Source of the DNA: Salvia splendens
Taxonomy: Eukaryota > Streptophyta > Magnoliopsida > Lamiales > Lamiaceae
Assembly: GCF_004379255.2 (NCBI RefSeq)
Contig: NC_056049.1
Span: 19,638,063 to 19,702,062, forward strand
Direction of reading: 5' to 3'
Length of the DNA: 64,000 bases
How positions within the stretch are numbered: the stretch's first letter is position 1; each line of letters opens with the position of its first letter. Positions 1-13,318 of the stretch are shown in pieces. Position numbers and translations under genes: made by a program. A model generated the notes under the pieces. It made no database searches. It saw only the letters and a program-made list of their open reading frames with translations, and was not told where the DNA came from.

Positions 1-3000
1 GAATTACCTAGATGAAGTCTTAAATCTTATGGCCTACTTAGAAAATCTCATGGAAGGAAAACGCACAATAAAGAAGAGTAAGCACAAAATATAATCTTCC
101 TAGTATAATTCCTGTGTATTTCACCAATATGTAAGGTCGTTCCACTCTTTCAAACAAAACATTCCTAGCGCCAGAATAACCTAGATGAAGTTTCTAATCA
201 CATGAGCAAACCCACATCTATCCTAAACAATGGCATGAGATTTGCATTTCTGATATTAAGTCTGACATAAGGATGGCGCATGCACCAGTCTCATGGAAAA
301 GTGACAGTTCCTGCTGGCTGATATGTGGAACAACACAATGAATCCAACAGAAAATAAATTTCAGACAAATATCTTAGAAGTCAAAAATATTGGACATAAA
401 AGTGGCCCAGTATTGAAATTCTTTGTAAGCAGCATAATATAAGGTGTTATTAAAGTAGAATACAAAAACTTAGCTTGTGAGTAAAATAGAAAGTACATAT
501 TCTATAACATCACGATGTAAGACCAATGTTTAGAGAAATATCATCTAGCAATGCCAATAGCTGGAATTACCAATGCATCACAACACTTCATACTGAAATG
601 AGAACAAATCACATTCACAATCTTACAAGAGAAAAATCGGGTATAATGTGTCCGCAAACAATGATAAAGGTTATCAAGGACTTTTTCACCTCGTAAGTTA
701 TTCAGAGCTACAACAATAGAAATGCTGTCACCATTTTAGATCTTAAACTAGACAAGATACCAAAAGTCCTCATTATAGTATGAAATGAATCCATTGTAGG
801 CAGTAAACATGATAGCATAAAGGTCTAAGAGTTCACCTTCCCAATTTAACGAATTTATAATAAACACCTCATTTTAAAATCTGAGCACAGTTCACTAACT
901 TGAAAGGAATATTAGCAGAATAGTTTAAACTGAGTACAACTACAAAAATGTTACCTGTACTCAAATCAAATAACCAAATGCACAAAATATCAAAGATGAA
1001 AGAGAACTGTAAAATTATATAAGAAAAACGCTTAAAGATGACATTAGTTTACAAACCTTGCCCAGTTCTTAAAATTTCTTTGGTTCCTGACATTAGATGG
1101 TCCAAGAACTTGGAACGTGCAGCATCATTGGTAAACAGAGAACGTCTAACAGAAGCTAATCGGACCAAGCACTCCAGTGACTGGAAATTAACAGGAGATA
1201 AATATGAGTAGAAAATGAACACTAAAAAACAAACAAAAATTTTGAGGAAACAAACTGAGCTCAGGGTGTCAAATCAGAAAGAAAGAAAAATACATGATTT
1301 ATAAACTACTATAAGCAAAAGCAGAAAAGTGAATGGCAACCCAACAAATGGAAGCCCAAAATAATTCCTACAAGTTAATATTAGTAACAAAGAATAATCC
1401 AATGTTCCAAAACAACAGTTGTGTGCATGTGCATATGTATGAGAAGATATCTAAATGCGCCTGCTCAATAACACATACAATAGACACAATTTTGGTTACC
1501 AAAGGAAATCTATTCTGGTATAACTTTAACACTTGTTATCGCATCTTGACCAAACATTACATTGAATACAGAACTCAAAGGAGAAATATAATTGTGAGGC
1601 CTTCAGGAGAGTATAGCTCACAAATGAAGAAATTGGCAAACTAACCTCCTTGGAGATGGGGGGCTTTGTGAGTGCATAGTAATCAAAGTATATCTGTAAT
1701 GTTGAAGATTCCTCTAATATAGGTTTCCAAGAAGATGGAATCTGTGGAATTAAACTCAGTCAAAAGAATAAACCTTGCAAAAACAATCCCTGGGTGTCAT
1801 ATTTACACGATATATTGTTCTAATGTTATATAAATAAAACATATACTTGAATAACACATCCTTGACAATGGTAGTAGGTTTAAAGGTCATGCAAGCAAAG
1901 TATCAGTTCTATCTTTTATCTTCAAACATGTACCTGGACAGTCCCAAACTCTTCAGAGCTTTCATCAATCGATGTCCCAACAAAATCAAAAGAAAGACAC
2001 TTTAATGACAGTGAGAGAGCCAACTCTTGCAACCGGTTATTGGCTGCAAGTATTACAAATTAGTATATTAGTTTCAATCGAGCTGAGGAAAATCAATATA
2101 TTACCAACATTATAGAAACAGCTTGTTCAGCCAGTGCTATACCATCATTTTTAAGTTGATGTAATGAAGTTAAGGATATTTGGAAGATTTGGAAAAGGCA
2201 TTGATCCCTGAAGGAACAAGCCACCCTTCGATGATGTGATGAAGGCAACCCAGGATTGGCCTGAGGGTACAAGGAATATAAGATCCACATGAGATTCGAG
2301 CATGCAAAGAGTTTTAAGGAAAAGGAAGAAGTCATTGAAGGTCTATCATACTGACAGAATAAGAAACATTTACACAGTATGTGTATATTGGGTAACGAGG
2401 CACAAGTAATACTCCTTTCTCCCATATTTTACTTTTATATACTTCGCAAAACTAAGAAAAGTGTTAAGAAAGACAAACCTGATTCATCTCACAAACAAGT
2501 TGATTTAATATTTTTAAACCAATAGCGTAATGATCTGATGTGGCCTGACAAACATAGAATCCATCAGATGTAATGCCCACAACATGGATAACCAAGTGCT
2601 TTAAATGTGACATGCTAGAGTAAAACAAAGATATACTGAAGGTTGAATTTGCATATTCCATAAAGATTAATATGAGACATTCAAAATGGACAATGGTATG
2701 GAGACATTATAATTATATAAATGGACAGCTGGTACAAAGAGAGGGGAGTCTAAATTATGCATATGTGATTGTGCTTCAAAATTAACTAAAGAGGTTATAA
2801 AACAAATTAGAGAGCTTACGACAGAGAAACAAGATAAGAACTAAAATGGTAAAACGAGCTGCATATAATAATACTCATATTCATATAGTATACATCTCAT
2901 GACATGTACTTCACCATTATCATTTAGCTAAGAAATCCTGAATCTATTTAGGAAAATGTTCCCACTTCTAGTTTTAAAGTCATGTTTGATTAACATTAGG

Positions 3001-4120
3001 GTAGAACACTCAAGTCCCCACCTCAAGATCCTCTCAGATATCTTGTTAGGAGAGGTATAAGCAAAGATGAAGGTTGTATTATGACCTTCGTAATGTACTT
3101 AGCTTCTAATACAGTGCCTTAAATTAGCTAATCAGTTCATATTAACCATATGCTCGATCAAATAATGTCATAAAGTTCAACTAATGTGGTCATATTACAC
3201 TCTTCAGTATCTTTCAAACAACTAAATGAAAAAATAAAACAAGTTCTAGTGAAATAAACTGGCACCAATAGTTAATTCATCAATTACTACAAAAGTAACT
3301 TAACCACTTACTAAAGCACTTTGTTGTCTCATAATGAATGTCTTTACTGCAAACTTAACAGAACACACATATTGGAGATGCAGAGGTCAAGAACTTAAAG
3401 ATGCATGTAGCAAATCTAAAGACGAATCTGCATCATCATAAGTCATAACATAATTTTATCGGACACAATAAAATACCTGGCTCAAAAAGTTAATTGATTC
3501 TTTGGCCACATCTCTAAATCTATCATCATCGAACCATCCAAATTTGGTAAGTCGACACAAAAGTTGAACTAAAGATCCGATGACAAAGGGCTGCAGCTCA
3601 GGACCTCTGTTTGCCAGATAGTTTACAAGATAATTTCCTTCATAGACAGTTAAAGCCAAAGAATTTAGATTGCATAATGAAGATGGTGGTGATAACAATA
3701 TCAAATACCTAAAAGAGGCAATCAATTCTGTGATGAAAAAGTTGTAGTTCGGAACTTGATTGTCAAAATTGTCATAATGTTACGATGACTTGCTAACATT
3801 TCAGACCAATTGAGACAGACAGCAACAGAATAAATTCATTTAACATGCCAAACATAATATGTAAGTTGGATATATTTACGGATATCAAGGCGAAGCTGCA
3901 ACGATAGACTATGCTCAGTCACTTGCTTCAACAAGCTTGAACTGGCCAGCATCAACGCATAAGGGGTCAAAGCATTGTCCAGAATATACTGACACTGTGA
4001 AATATAATCAATATTTGTGGAAAAGCATTTCAGAGTATTCTCAGCATGTGTCCTTTCTGTTGAGTCTTGTGAGTTATAAAGTCTTTCACACAACAGTTCC
4101 AGCTGCGCTAAGCTCTCCAT
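1..4120 (-). CDS. XPO7: Exportin-7-like nuclear transport receptor, 5' part (partial)
   Basis: This is the N-terminal part of an exportin-7/RanBP16 homologue, a HEAT-repeat karyopherin that carries cargo through the nuclear pore with Ran-GTP. Seven coding exons can be placed on the minus strand with GT-AG borders and consistent phase: 3880-4120, 3477-3637, 2479-2544, 2143-2260, 1934-2043, 1646-1741 and 1057-1180 (916 nt, 305 codons). The start is the ATG at 4118-4120 (MESLAQLELLCERLYNSQDS), which matches the known plant N-terminus; an upstream in-frame Met at 4186 adds 22 residues and is less likely. Recognisable blocks include RRVACSFRDQ, SFDFVGTSIDES and RLASVRRSLFTNDAA. Positions 1-1056 are intron, and I see no further exon there. 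All seven exons are free of stops and the gene looks functional. The family is about 1050 aa, so some 70% lies beyond the left edge. Confidence 0.9.
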
Positions 4121-5060
4121 TGACACTAAATCCACACCAAAATGCCCTTCTACAAATCCCAGGCCCAGCAGATCAAGGACCAGCACTCATCCAATCCAAT
4201 ATCAGTCTACAAAATGTTCCACATACAGAAATGCGTTAAAATACATACACATTGTCAGTGGTTAGGTGGTCGTGAAAGATAACGATACACATGAACAGGG
4301 GAAACCAATCAAGAGAACAGATCAAACAGTAGATGAACTTATGCATAAGAAACGAGATCGACTTAGGCACATACAACACTAAGTCAGGAAATGCAACAAA
4401 GCTATCTAACTAAGTTCCACAAGACGGCATCGCAACAATGCTCTCATACAGCATATCGAACTGCAGTAACAGAGCCACTGTACCCTTTGCATCAAATGGC
4501 ATACCATTGCAGAATAAATCGTTCGGCATGCAAAACGTGAATATGAAAATAGGCCACATAAAGAATACAAATCCAAATGTTACATATTTATCCACAATAA
4601 CAAAGATACAAAAGATGTTCTCTCTCCCTTGGAGAAAAATCCCCTACATAATAAACCGTAAAAAAAGAAAAAAGAAAAAACCCCTAACAAGGATGAAATA
4701 CAGCTATCACAGATATCATAAGAGCTCCAGTAAAATCAGCCAATAGCTGTTCAGCATCTCAAACCCTGACAACAAAACCAACAACAAATAACAAAAAAAA
4801 ATTAAATCAATTGGAGCTTGATCAATGTAAAGGCAAAAATCAATCGTAGACGCACATTCAGCTCATACATATTACTAATTGATTACAAATTGATTAAACC
4901 CACTGTAAATTCTTCAGTTTCGTATAATACACGAAAGAAAAATGAAAAATTACTTGCGGAAGAACCTCGAAGTTATCAGCTCAACTGGAGAAAAGGAATT
5001 TATCAGCGATCGGAGCCGAATAAATCCTTGGAATCCTAAGCGATTATTTCCAATATATTT
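4121..5060 (-). other. 5' leader and probable first intron of the exportin-7-like gene
   Basis: No coding region is seen here. A segment near 4960-5040 on the minus strand, ending in a GTAATT donor-like site, could be a non-coding first exon spliced to an acceptor just upstream of the start codon. This is inference from position only. The promoter would then lie above about 5060. Confidence 0.3.
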
Positions 5061-5986
5061 ATCTTTTGGGAAATAAAAAGTAGAGAATAACTGTATTGAA
5101 TTTGTGAGAAAGAGAGAAGCCTACAAAAGGTGTGCAAAACAGATCAGAGTCAAAATCACGCAGACTCGAGTTGAAACCATAAACCAATTGATATAAAATT
5201 CACTAATTACTGCTTAGTTACTTTTTTACTATTTACTATTGTCAATATAATTAAATAATTAAAATAGATTAAGATGTAGCTGTATCGAGATTCCTGATGA
5301 TCTTCATACCTAGAGTTGAAGAATGTAATTGGATTCAAAATAAGAATCAATTAAAAGCATAATAATATAGGAGAATAATTTTGTCGGGTGTAAAATAATT
5401 ATTGGAAATATTAATGATCGACTTTATAGATTTATTTTCGTAAAATTGAATTGTTTGATTTTTTTAAGTTGATATTTGTAGTTGTTAATTACTCTATAAT
5501 ATTATGGTACTATTTACTCTGAATCGAATCTTGGCATTCAACTATAACATCATATATGCATTAGTAGAAGATTAGTAATTCATTTGTCCCCACCGTTTTC
5601 TTTGTCTCTTAAGCTTCACCCTAATTAATTGACACTAATTTCCTTTTAGTTCGTCCCTAATTAATTGACATTTTTCCTTTTTATTATTTTTTTTATAATG
5701 AACCTTATATTCCACTAACTAATTTCATTCACATTTTATTATAAAATTGATTGATATATAAAAGTAAAATTAAAATTCTTTTGACAAAATCTTTTGTCAA
5801 CTATACGCATTGCTTAAATAAATACTCCTAGAAAAAAATAATCTGATATAAATAGCGATCATTAAATTACCCAAAATTACATTCATCATAACTTCTAACA
5901 ACCATATACAATAAATAAAAACCTAACTAAAATATTGAAAAAAAACCGTAGCCCTAACCCTATAATATCTCTTGATACATTGATGA
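5061..5986. other. AT-rich intergenic region with MITE remnants
   Basis: No gene is seen. Around 5590-5780 the text resembles the inner part of the Stowaway-like elements found elsewhere in the window (a stretch reading ttccactaact and cacattttattataaaa), but no clear terminal inverted repeat remains. Confidence 0.4.
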
Positions 5987-7095
5987 TTGATCACCTACAA
6001 CAAGAGCCATAATTCCAACAACTTCATCCAATATTCAGATGCATTGCTTGCAATGAACAGCGATGTGGTGTTCGATATACTCTTGCATCTTCCTGTTCGA
6101 TCCCTCTTGAAATTCAAAACTGTCTACAAATTCTGGTGTGGTTATCGATTCTTCATCAGAGCTACATAACAGAAACAACAACGACGAAAAAGCTGATGCA
6201 ACATCTCTACAATTAACTTTTCTTTATAATGGAACATAGTTGAGACTATCAACAAAGCTTCTAGACAACTGAGAGTCATTAGAATCACGTGACTTGCCGT
6301 TGCCGGAGCACATACTGATGGATAATCCGTATGAGGGTTTAAAGGTAGCTGGGGCGGTTAAGGGTCTAATTTGCATAAACAGTTTTTCAGATAAAAGTTG
6401 TCCATCCTTATGGATATGCAATCGTGAATTCAAGATTCTACCACTCCCTATCCACTCTTGAGAATACAGACCCTTTCATAAACACCATGTCGGTGTTAGT
6501 TTCAACGAAGATTACAAAGTGGTGCATTTGCTGGACTGCAGCGCACGCCACATTCTCCAAGCCCACCTGTATTCGAAAAGGATGAATTCTTGGAGAGAGT
6601 TGGCTATTGATAAACTATTATTGTTCATCTATAGCCCCATAAGGTCGTTGTGCAAGAAAGGCTCCTTTGTGCACTGGCAAGCAGCGCGGAGACCCTCAGT
6701 GTTTTGTTATACTAAGTTTTGATGTGAAGAATGAAGTGTTTCGGACATGTGATCAAGCAGCTTTGTTTTTCGAAGACCATGAGATTCTAGCAAAGGATTA
6801 ATGCTCTTTTGTTTTATTTGGTTTATACAATGGGATGATGAAAGTTTATGAGTCGAGAGTTGAAGGAAGTGAGCAAGTGGACTCTTATGATAAATGTGAG
6901 ACAATGTTTGATTGAGAATATGAGTATTTGGAGGAGTGATGATTTTGAGGTTTTCAAGGAGCGTGATTATGGGGTTTGATTTTGTGGCGGAAAGGATTGT
7001 GTATGATTGTCGTTCTCGGAAATTCATCGCTCGTTTGGAGCTGCCGGCAACTTCGGCTATCGTTGAGTATGAAGGAAGCTTTATTTCACCTTAAA
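5987..7095 (+). pseudogene. F-box / F-box-associated-domain protein, broken copy
   Basis: The reading frame opens with an F-box (about MNSDVVFDILLHLPVRSLLK, beginning near 6053), the domain that binds SKP1 in SCF ubiquitin ligases. It stops at 6167-6169. Downstream, separate pieces in different frames read like an F-box-associated interaction domain: around 6330-6420 (a stretch with GLKVAGAVKGLICI), 6519-6722 (VVHLLDCSARHI), and a terminal piece ending ARLELPATSAIVEYEGSFIS before a TAA near 7095. Together they span the length of a normal intronless plant F-box gene (about 370 codons), but several frameshifts and stops break it. Adenines at 5938-5945 precede the ORF. It is most likely a pseudogene of the large FBA family. 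Confidence 0.75.
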
Positions 7096-7374
7096 ATTAG
7101 GCAAATCGGCTTTTTTTTCTCATTTTCTTTAGCTTTTAAATTCTTATCAATTTTATATCGGAGTGAACATTCAGAAAAGTTTTTGTAATATGACAATTAT
7201 TTGAATTTCTAATTAATAGAATATTACTTGAATTTCTAATTAATAGAATAAGTAGATGGAAAGTTGGTGATCAAATATCAATATTATTTTACTTTTAATG
7301 TCAATCAGATCAACCCATTCGAATTCAGGCCAACTATTATGTATCACATTCGGATATTAACTCGATGGAGACTC
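7096..7374. other. Intergenic, 3' flank of the ZIFL gene
   Basis: Short AT-rich spacer between the F-box pseudogene and the stop codon of the minus-strand transporter. A 29-bp direct repeat (tttgaatttctaattaata) occurs twice at about 7198-7250. Nothing else is seen. Confidence 0.4.
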
Positions 7375-9996
7375 TCATCTGGTCCGTTCCACCAAAAATG
7401 GCTTGAATGTTAGCAGAACTGCAATCGCCTCAATCACATTGAGGATTAAGAATACCATTTGATCTCCTGCATTACCATAATTAACCTTTTTTACACTAAC
7501 CATTCATCTTCAAATAATTAAAATGTAGATCAAATGTAGTACTATTATATACCTGGAAGAAAAACAGCACCTTGACGTTTTTCAGCCCAAGAAAATCTGC
7601 ATTAATAGAATTAGTTACACATGTAAGAAATTAATTAGTTAAACATTTATTTTTTATAGTAATTTTAATAGAAACTCACAAGGCTCCTCCCCCTGCTGAA
7701 CCAAAGGCTTTGAAGAATGACATGAGTGTCATGGCTACACCATTTGCTGCTCCTCTCTGGTCTTGGTCCTGTCACATTTATCAGATCTAATAACGACCTG
7801 ACTCTGAGATTGACAGCTGTCCCCACAGACAAACACAATTTGTGCAAAACTAAGCACGAATACGAATGGATCGAGGATTACCACTGCTCTATTCTGTAGT
7901 ATGAAAAGCCCCGTGTCAATTGAGATCTGCTTCGAGTTCAACAAACACAAGGATCAAAATCCAACTCTAGCTCATTCACATGTTATAGTACATAGCTAGA
8001 CTATTACGTACCGAGAGGACATTCTTCAGTAGAGACGCGGCATTCAACACTACGGCCAGCGTGATCCCGGACAGCATGGCTATGTAGTGGTAACTTGTTA
8101 ACAGAGGAATTGAAATCATCTGCACATGATTTCAACATTTAGTAAATAAGCCTGCTAATTTGTTCACTATATATATGGTTAAGTTTCAAAGATCATACTC
8201 CTAGAACTCGGGAAACCAGGACGGGGCCCATGATTTGCTCCACTACCGGATAGAGTGAAGATTGGAAGATGAGAAGGCCTAAGCCTGAGATTGTGAGAAC
8301 TGTTCCAACATCCTTGGTTGTGTATCCGAGGCCGCCAATTCTTGTGTGGCTCTCGGCCCACAGCGAGAATATCTGTTGATGCACGAGAAGGAGTTAGCCG
8401 CGCAGCTGAAAGGCGAATAAAGGAGCTGCATAACTTGCCTCAGTGTAAGCCATATCATGAAGGTTGAAAATGCAATACACAATGATGGATGACATAAGTG
8501 GCCAGTTTTTGAAGAGGCTCTTTTTTCTTTCCTCCAAAACATCACTTTTCTTTTGCTTGTGAGTGTGTAGGCTTTCCTGCCATGTATACTTGAAATGAAA
8601 ACTAGCAACATCTTGTTTGATAAAAAAGAGAGAAGGAGAGATACCGGGATCCAGAAACAAGCAATGGTTACAATGGCTGCAAATGTTGAGATTATGAGAC
8701 AGGGCAGCAAATATGGGAATCTGTAGTAGAGTTTATAAAAACATGTTAATTAATAGTACTAGTATGCTGATGCAGTTATGCACGTGAAAGAGTAATACCA
8801 CACCTTGCAAAAATAGAATCTTGTGTGAATATTCCAGGGTATTTGTCTGCAGGCTTAGATCCAAAGAATAAATAGCTATTAATTGGTGGTGGTGATATAT
8901 GAAAAGTGAAAACAATTAACAAACATATGTATGTATACCTGAGCAAGAAAGCCTCCCAAAGCTGATCCAATAACTAACCCTGTGCCCCATGATGCACTCA
9001 CCTACAAAAATTTTAACTTCATTTTTCACCAATGAATTGGACTACATATTTAATTATAGAACTACAACCAAACATTAACCAATTATAATTCTTAAAATAA
9101 GCCTTTGTATTTATTGGAGATTTTGAAAACAAATTTGTAACTATTGTCTGCCTATAACAATAGTAAAGTGGAGTACTAACATTGAATTAAAATGAAGGGG
9201 CTTACCACAGACAATGCAAGAGATTGGTATTCTTCAGAAACTGTTTCACATGCATATGCCTGCACCTCATACATACACATAATAGAAAAAAAAATATGTA
9301 TATATTGAATTGAATGGACTCTTCAATACTGCATAAGAAAATTCTATGTAACCAAATAAAAATGTAGAAAATGTATATTTTTTTTAAAAGAGGGCAAAAA
9401 CAAGATTATATTGTTGTGCTTGTGCATTTGCTTTGTAGTAGTGGTGCATAAGTTAAGTTGCTTGTGGGGGAAAAAGAAGTACCTTTATTGGTCCAAGTAA
9501 GCCATTCAAACTTCCAAGGAGAAACCTGGTTGTAATGGCCATCCAATAATTTATACTAAGCCCAAACAGAGTGTTGAAAACAACCCTGCAAGTAATTATT
9601 ATTCAATTATTTGGATGCCGAAATAAATAAAGCTAACATTAGTTAATTAATGAAAATGATTTAGTAGTACTAACACAGTGGCACAGCCTATTATAATGAC
9701 AGGTTTTCGACCATATCTATCAGCAATTATTCCCCACAACGCAGAAGTCATGGCTCTTCCAAGCATGTATGAAGACCCTAATTCATGAAATTAATTACTA
9801 ATATTATAGTACCATGCTTCACTTAATTAGTTGAGAATAATAATTAATTATTAGCCTACCAACAAAACCGGCATAGTAACCAATATCTTCTTCTGTTTTT
9901 GCAATGTGGAAATCCCTTATCTGCCAAAATAAATACAAGTAGATATGGAGTATTCATTAAATTAGTGGAGCATCCATGGTATAGAATATATACCAT
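7375..9996 (-). CDS. ZIFL-type MFS transporter (ZINC INDUCED FACILITATOR-LIKE), N-terminally short
   Basis: This encodes a major facilitator superfamily transporter of the ZIFL group, whose members act at the vacuole or plasma membrane and move Zn/K or auxin-related substrates. Exons with matching phase: 9994-9996 (ATG), 9860-9920, 9675-9777, 9483-9585, 9206-9259, 8939-9001, 8804-8853, 8645-8720, 8439-8576, 8199-8372, 8012-8119, 7882-7926, 7680-7768, 7553-7596 and 7375-7466, giving 399 codons plus stop. The MFS loop signature ADRYGRKP and family blocks [39 protein letters not shown] and SWAEKRQ are intact. Family members are about 480 aa. The missing 80 residues hold the first two membrane helices, and in the frame upstream of the only usable ATG there is a TAA with no obvious acceptor. 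One intron (8373-8438) uses a GC donor. It is either a truncated gene or has distant 5' exons I did not find. Confidence 0.85.
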
Positions 9997-11212
9997 ATAA
10001 AGCGTCGGAATGTTGAAAATAAAAAATTAAATAGTACTCCGTATGCATACATTTAATTAGAAAAAAATGGAACGAATTTGAGCTGAAATCAAGCATATAA
10101 ATTCACTGAAAACGAATTGGCCATTTATGATACAAAAATAGAATATTAGCTGAAGTGGAATCGCATTAATCTGGTATTAAAATAGCTGGAAAAGTGGGAT
10201 TGGGTTAATTAAATTAGTATTAAGGTATAATTCTAGTATATTTATTTATGATAGGCTGCCGCTACCATTACTGAATTTCCTAGAGAAAAGGTGAGTGATC
10301 AATATTTTTTTTATTTTTTCCTTTCAAAACAATAGTTAGTGAGATTTATTGTTTGGTTGATGCTTCCCAATCCCAATCGATTAAATTATTTCCAATTTTT
10401 CAAAACATTACTAAAAGAACACTGCATTTGTACCCTTTAGAATTTTTGGACGTAATTAGCCCAAGGCATTCAATTCCTACACAATTTTGAATATATTTTG
10501 TAACTTTGTTTTCATATGATGTTTGCATATGGCGTTTTAATTTGAAAATTAGTACTAGCATTTCTCATATAAATATCCCTATTTCACATTTCATTATATA
10601 CAACTTCACATTCTACTTCTTTTTAATCTCCCACAAATATTGAATTCACCTCAAGATTGATGTAGAAACGTTCTTATTCTTTCAAAAGTCTTGCCAAATT
10701 TGAAAATTTGTTTTAAGGTGATTTTATTGTCCTTCAATACTCAATGTGGACGTCCCATATAAGTGATTAAGGGGATTAGTGGTGATTGAATTTTAACAAA
10801 ACATGGTATCAAATTGATTAGTAATGTATAGTAACATACTTCAAATTTAATGAATTTCGCCAGTCTATCAAATAATCCAATGCTAAGCAAAATCAATACC
10901 AAGACATAATTAAGATACCGTATGCAAATTTGATTAACACAATTAGCATAGATCACACAACTTTCAAATTCCAATACGATTAAAGAATTATTATTGTGAG
11001 CCATGATGGGTATAAGTAGAAAGATCAGAAATTAACATCACTTATAATTATAAATACATAATACCACAACAATTTATACAAGTGCACAAAATCCCAACTT
11101 GAAAAAGTACATACAGTGAGAGAGAGTGTTATGTTGCATAACTAACTTAATGCCATCATCAAAAGAAATGTAGAGTATAAATTTTGGAATGAAACCAATT
11201 ACCAATCTCTCC
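9997..11212. other. Intergenic, AT-rich, no gene seen
   Basis: This stretch was searched on the minus strand for the missing ZIFL N-terminal exons (Cys-Pro-Gly-Cys motif, first helices), without success. Scattered ORFs are low-complexity and have no recognisable domain. Confidence 0.4.
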
Positions 11213-12474
11213 TTAATCAAAAGTGACCATGAAAGAGAGGTGTTTGGTATCAATGAGAAAAACAGTGCATGAATTCCCAACTTTGGCTGAATTCTCTCTC
11301 CAAAACTTAAGCATACCCTTTAGAAGTCGAATTCCATCACTATATCTCACTATTCCTACATTCCATGCTTTCTTTTCCACCCAAAGAGTAACCTCCATTT
11401 GTGCTCTTATTTCCATATTCATGTGTGCCTTGCAAAAGGTGGCTGGTAAATACTGCATTGCAATTGCACCATATATAATCAATCAATTAATCAACCATTT
11501 AATGAAGAATAAAAGGTCAATTTTTGTCCTAAATATATGGCCACCATATGAATCTGATCCGAAATATAAAATTTTTTAAAAAACAAGTCCATAACAAATG
11601 AAATCCTTGCCGGAGAAGTTTTTTTTTTTACGGTTCCGTAAAAAAACTAACGGTCATGCCACTGGCGGAACCGTCCAAAAAAAGGACTACTTCAGCGACA
11701 TTTTGATTTGTCATGGACCCGTACGTTTTCCAAAAAGTGAATCTTTTTGCCCAAATTCGTATTAGTCATATGTTTAGAACTAAAATTAACCTTTGCTTTG
11801 TAATGATCAATAACCCTAACATTTAAAGAGCTCTAAATATAATACAAAAAGCTCACCAAATACCCCTTCTTTAAGTGTGACTTGTTTATCACAGTTGAAA
11901 AACTAGGGAATCCGGTGATATGTGCCACTGGCTTCGTCTCTTTATAAATCCCACAATTTTCTGCATATATTAATTACTGTATTTATTTTCAGATAAATTA
12001 AATAGGCAAATTAATTTCAAATAGATTGAGAAGTAGTTTGACCTCGTTTTGGACAGCCATTTGGTGAGAAAATGTGGACATGAAAGAGGGATTTAGCAAC
12101 ATAACAGAATGTGAGAAAATCACCATCTTGTAGGGAATTTTCTTGTACAAAATTAGGCCAACCCTTTTCCAAAAACCAACAACCATTCATTTTCTTCAAA
12201 TCAACCTCCCAACTCATGTCTCTTTCCCCTCGCATTTCTATCATGCATTTTGCGGGAATTTCATCACCAAATTTGTCCACAAAATCTGGAGGGATTCTCT
12301 ATCATACATGCAAACAAATTAAGGAGAAATAGAATTATTCAAAGCATTATTATTAGTATTATGAAAGCAGCAAAAACAAAGGGACTAACCAGCAATTTGG
12401 AAGATAGAGCAGGCATGTAAATCTTGAAGAACTCTGGTAAATTATCACATTCCAATTGTAGACTTTCTTCAGCT
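11213..12474 (-). CDS. REM-like protein with two B3 DNA-binding domains (5' end not fixed)
   Basis: The B3 fold is a plant-specific DNA-binding domain, and proteins with several B3 domains and no other domain belong to the REM group, often expressed in reproductive meristems. Exons I can place on the minus strand: 12390-12474 (LPEFFKIYMPALSSKLL), 12043-12298 (IPPDFVDKFGDEIPAKC through GCWFLEKGWPNFVQENSLQ; end of first B3) and 11213-11452 (YLPATFCKAHM through KFWRENSAKVGNSCTVFLID; second B3, ending at TAA 11213-11215). The first two join in phase. The third is phase 0 while the second ends with one extra base at the GT site used, so a linker exon between 11453 and 12042 or another donor is needed. 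No start codon was identified, so the 5' exon probably lies above 12474. Confidence 0.75.
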
Positions 12475-13318
12475 CTGTCATAAATATCACAGAATCAAAA
12501 ACAAATAAAGCCTCAATTATGTTTTAAACTCCATGGTTATATGTATATCTCATACAGTAAATTAAAATAGCATATGGTTAAACATTCTATAAAGCAATAC
12601 TACTATTAAGATTGGCATGCATAGCCTAGAGAGAGAAGTTACAAATTCTGGGAATGAGTCATTCTGTGCACTTCTTCGGGTACTGAATTTGGAAACAAAT
12701 AGGAGTAGTATTTTTTTTGTGATGTGTGGTTTTGTCATTTAGAAGAAAATATTTGTTTATTGGAACATGAAAGGTTTTTCAAAAGCCCAATATTTTCTTC
12801 CCCAATCAAAAGCTGGGTGTTTTTTGTTTATTTTTCCGAGACTTTTGATTATTATACAGTTCGAATATTCTTCGTTTTTATTATTTACATTGGGCCTGAC
12901 GATGCTATTTGAATTGTTTACTCACATTTGTTAGAATTAGTGCATTGGCCCATAAATCCATGATATAAAATCAAACAAATTTTTGTTATATTTGTACTCT
13001 CTTATCCAATAAAACGAATTTTTTACGGTATTGATAAAATATGAAAAATGTGAATAAAATATAAAAGAAAAATTAAAAATGAGTAATAAATAGAAAATCA
13101 TTTTTGTCCATCCATAAATCATATAATGTTGTTTGACTATATTAATATATAATATTTATCAGAATAAAAATTGATGTTAATATACGCAGGTCAAATCTGG
13201 TGGTCAATAAAAATGCATCTTAAATGTAATGATTAATTAGTTTTTAGGTCATTTTTATAAAATTCGGATTTGAGATCATTTTAAGATATTTTAGATCATC
13301 CGGCTACTATATAGTAAG
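12475..13318. other. Intergenic, upstream of the B3 gene
   Basis: No gene is supported. The ORFs at 12724-12912 and 12937-13122 are AT-rich with no recognisable domain. The missing 5' exon and promoter of the B3 gene should lie here. Confidence 0.4.

Noticed and set aside
4438..4746. Plus-strand ORF of 102 codons
   Set aside because: Low complexity with a poly-Lys tail; lies in the leader of the exportin gene and has no recognisable domain.
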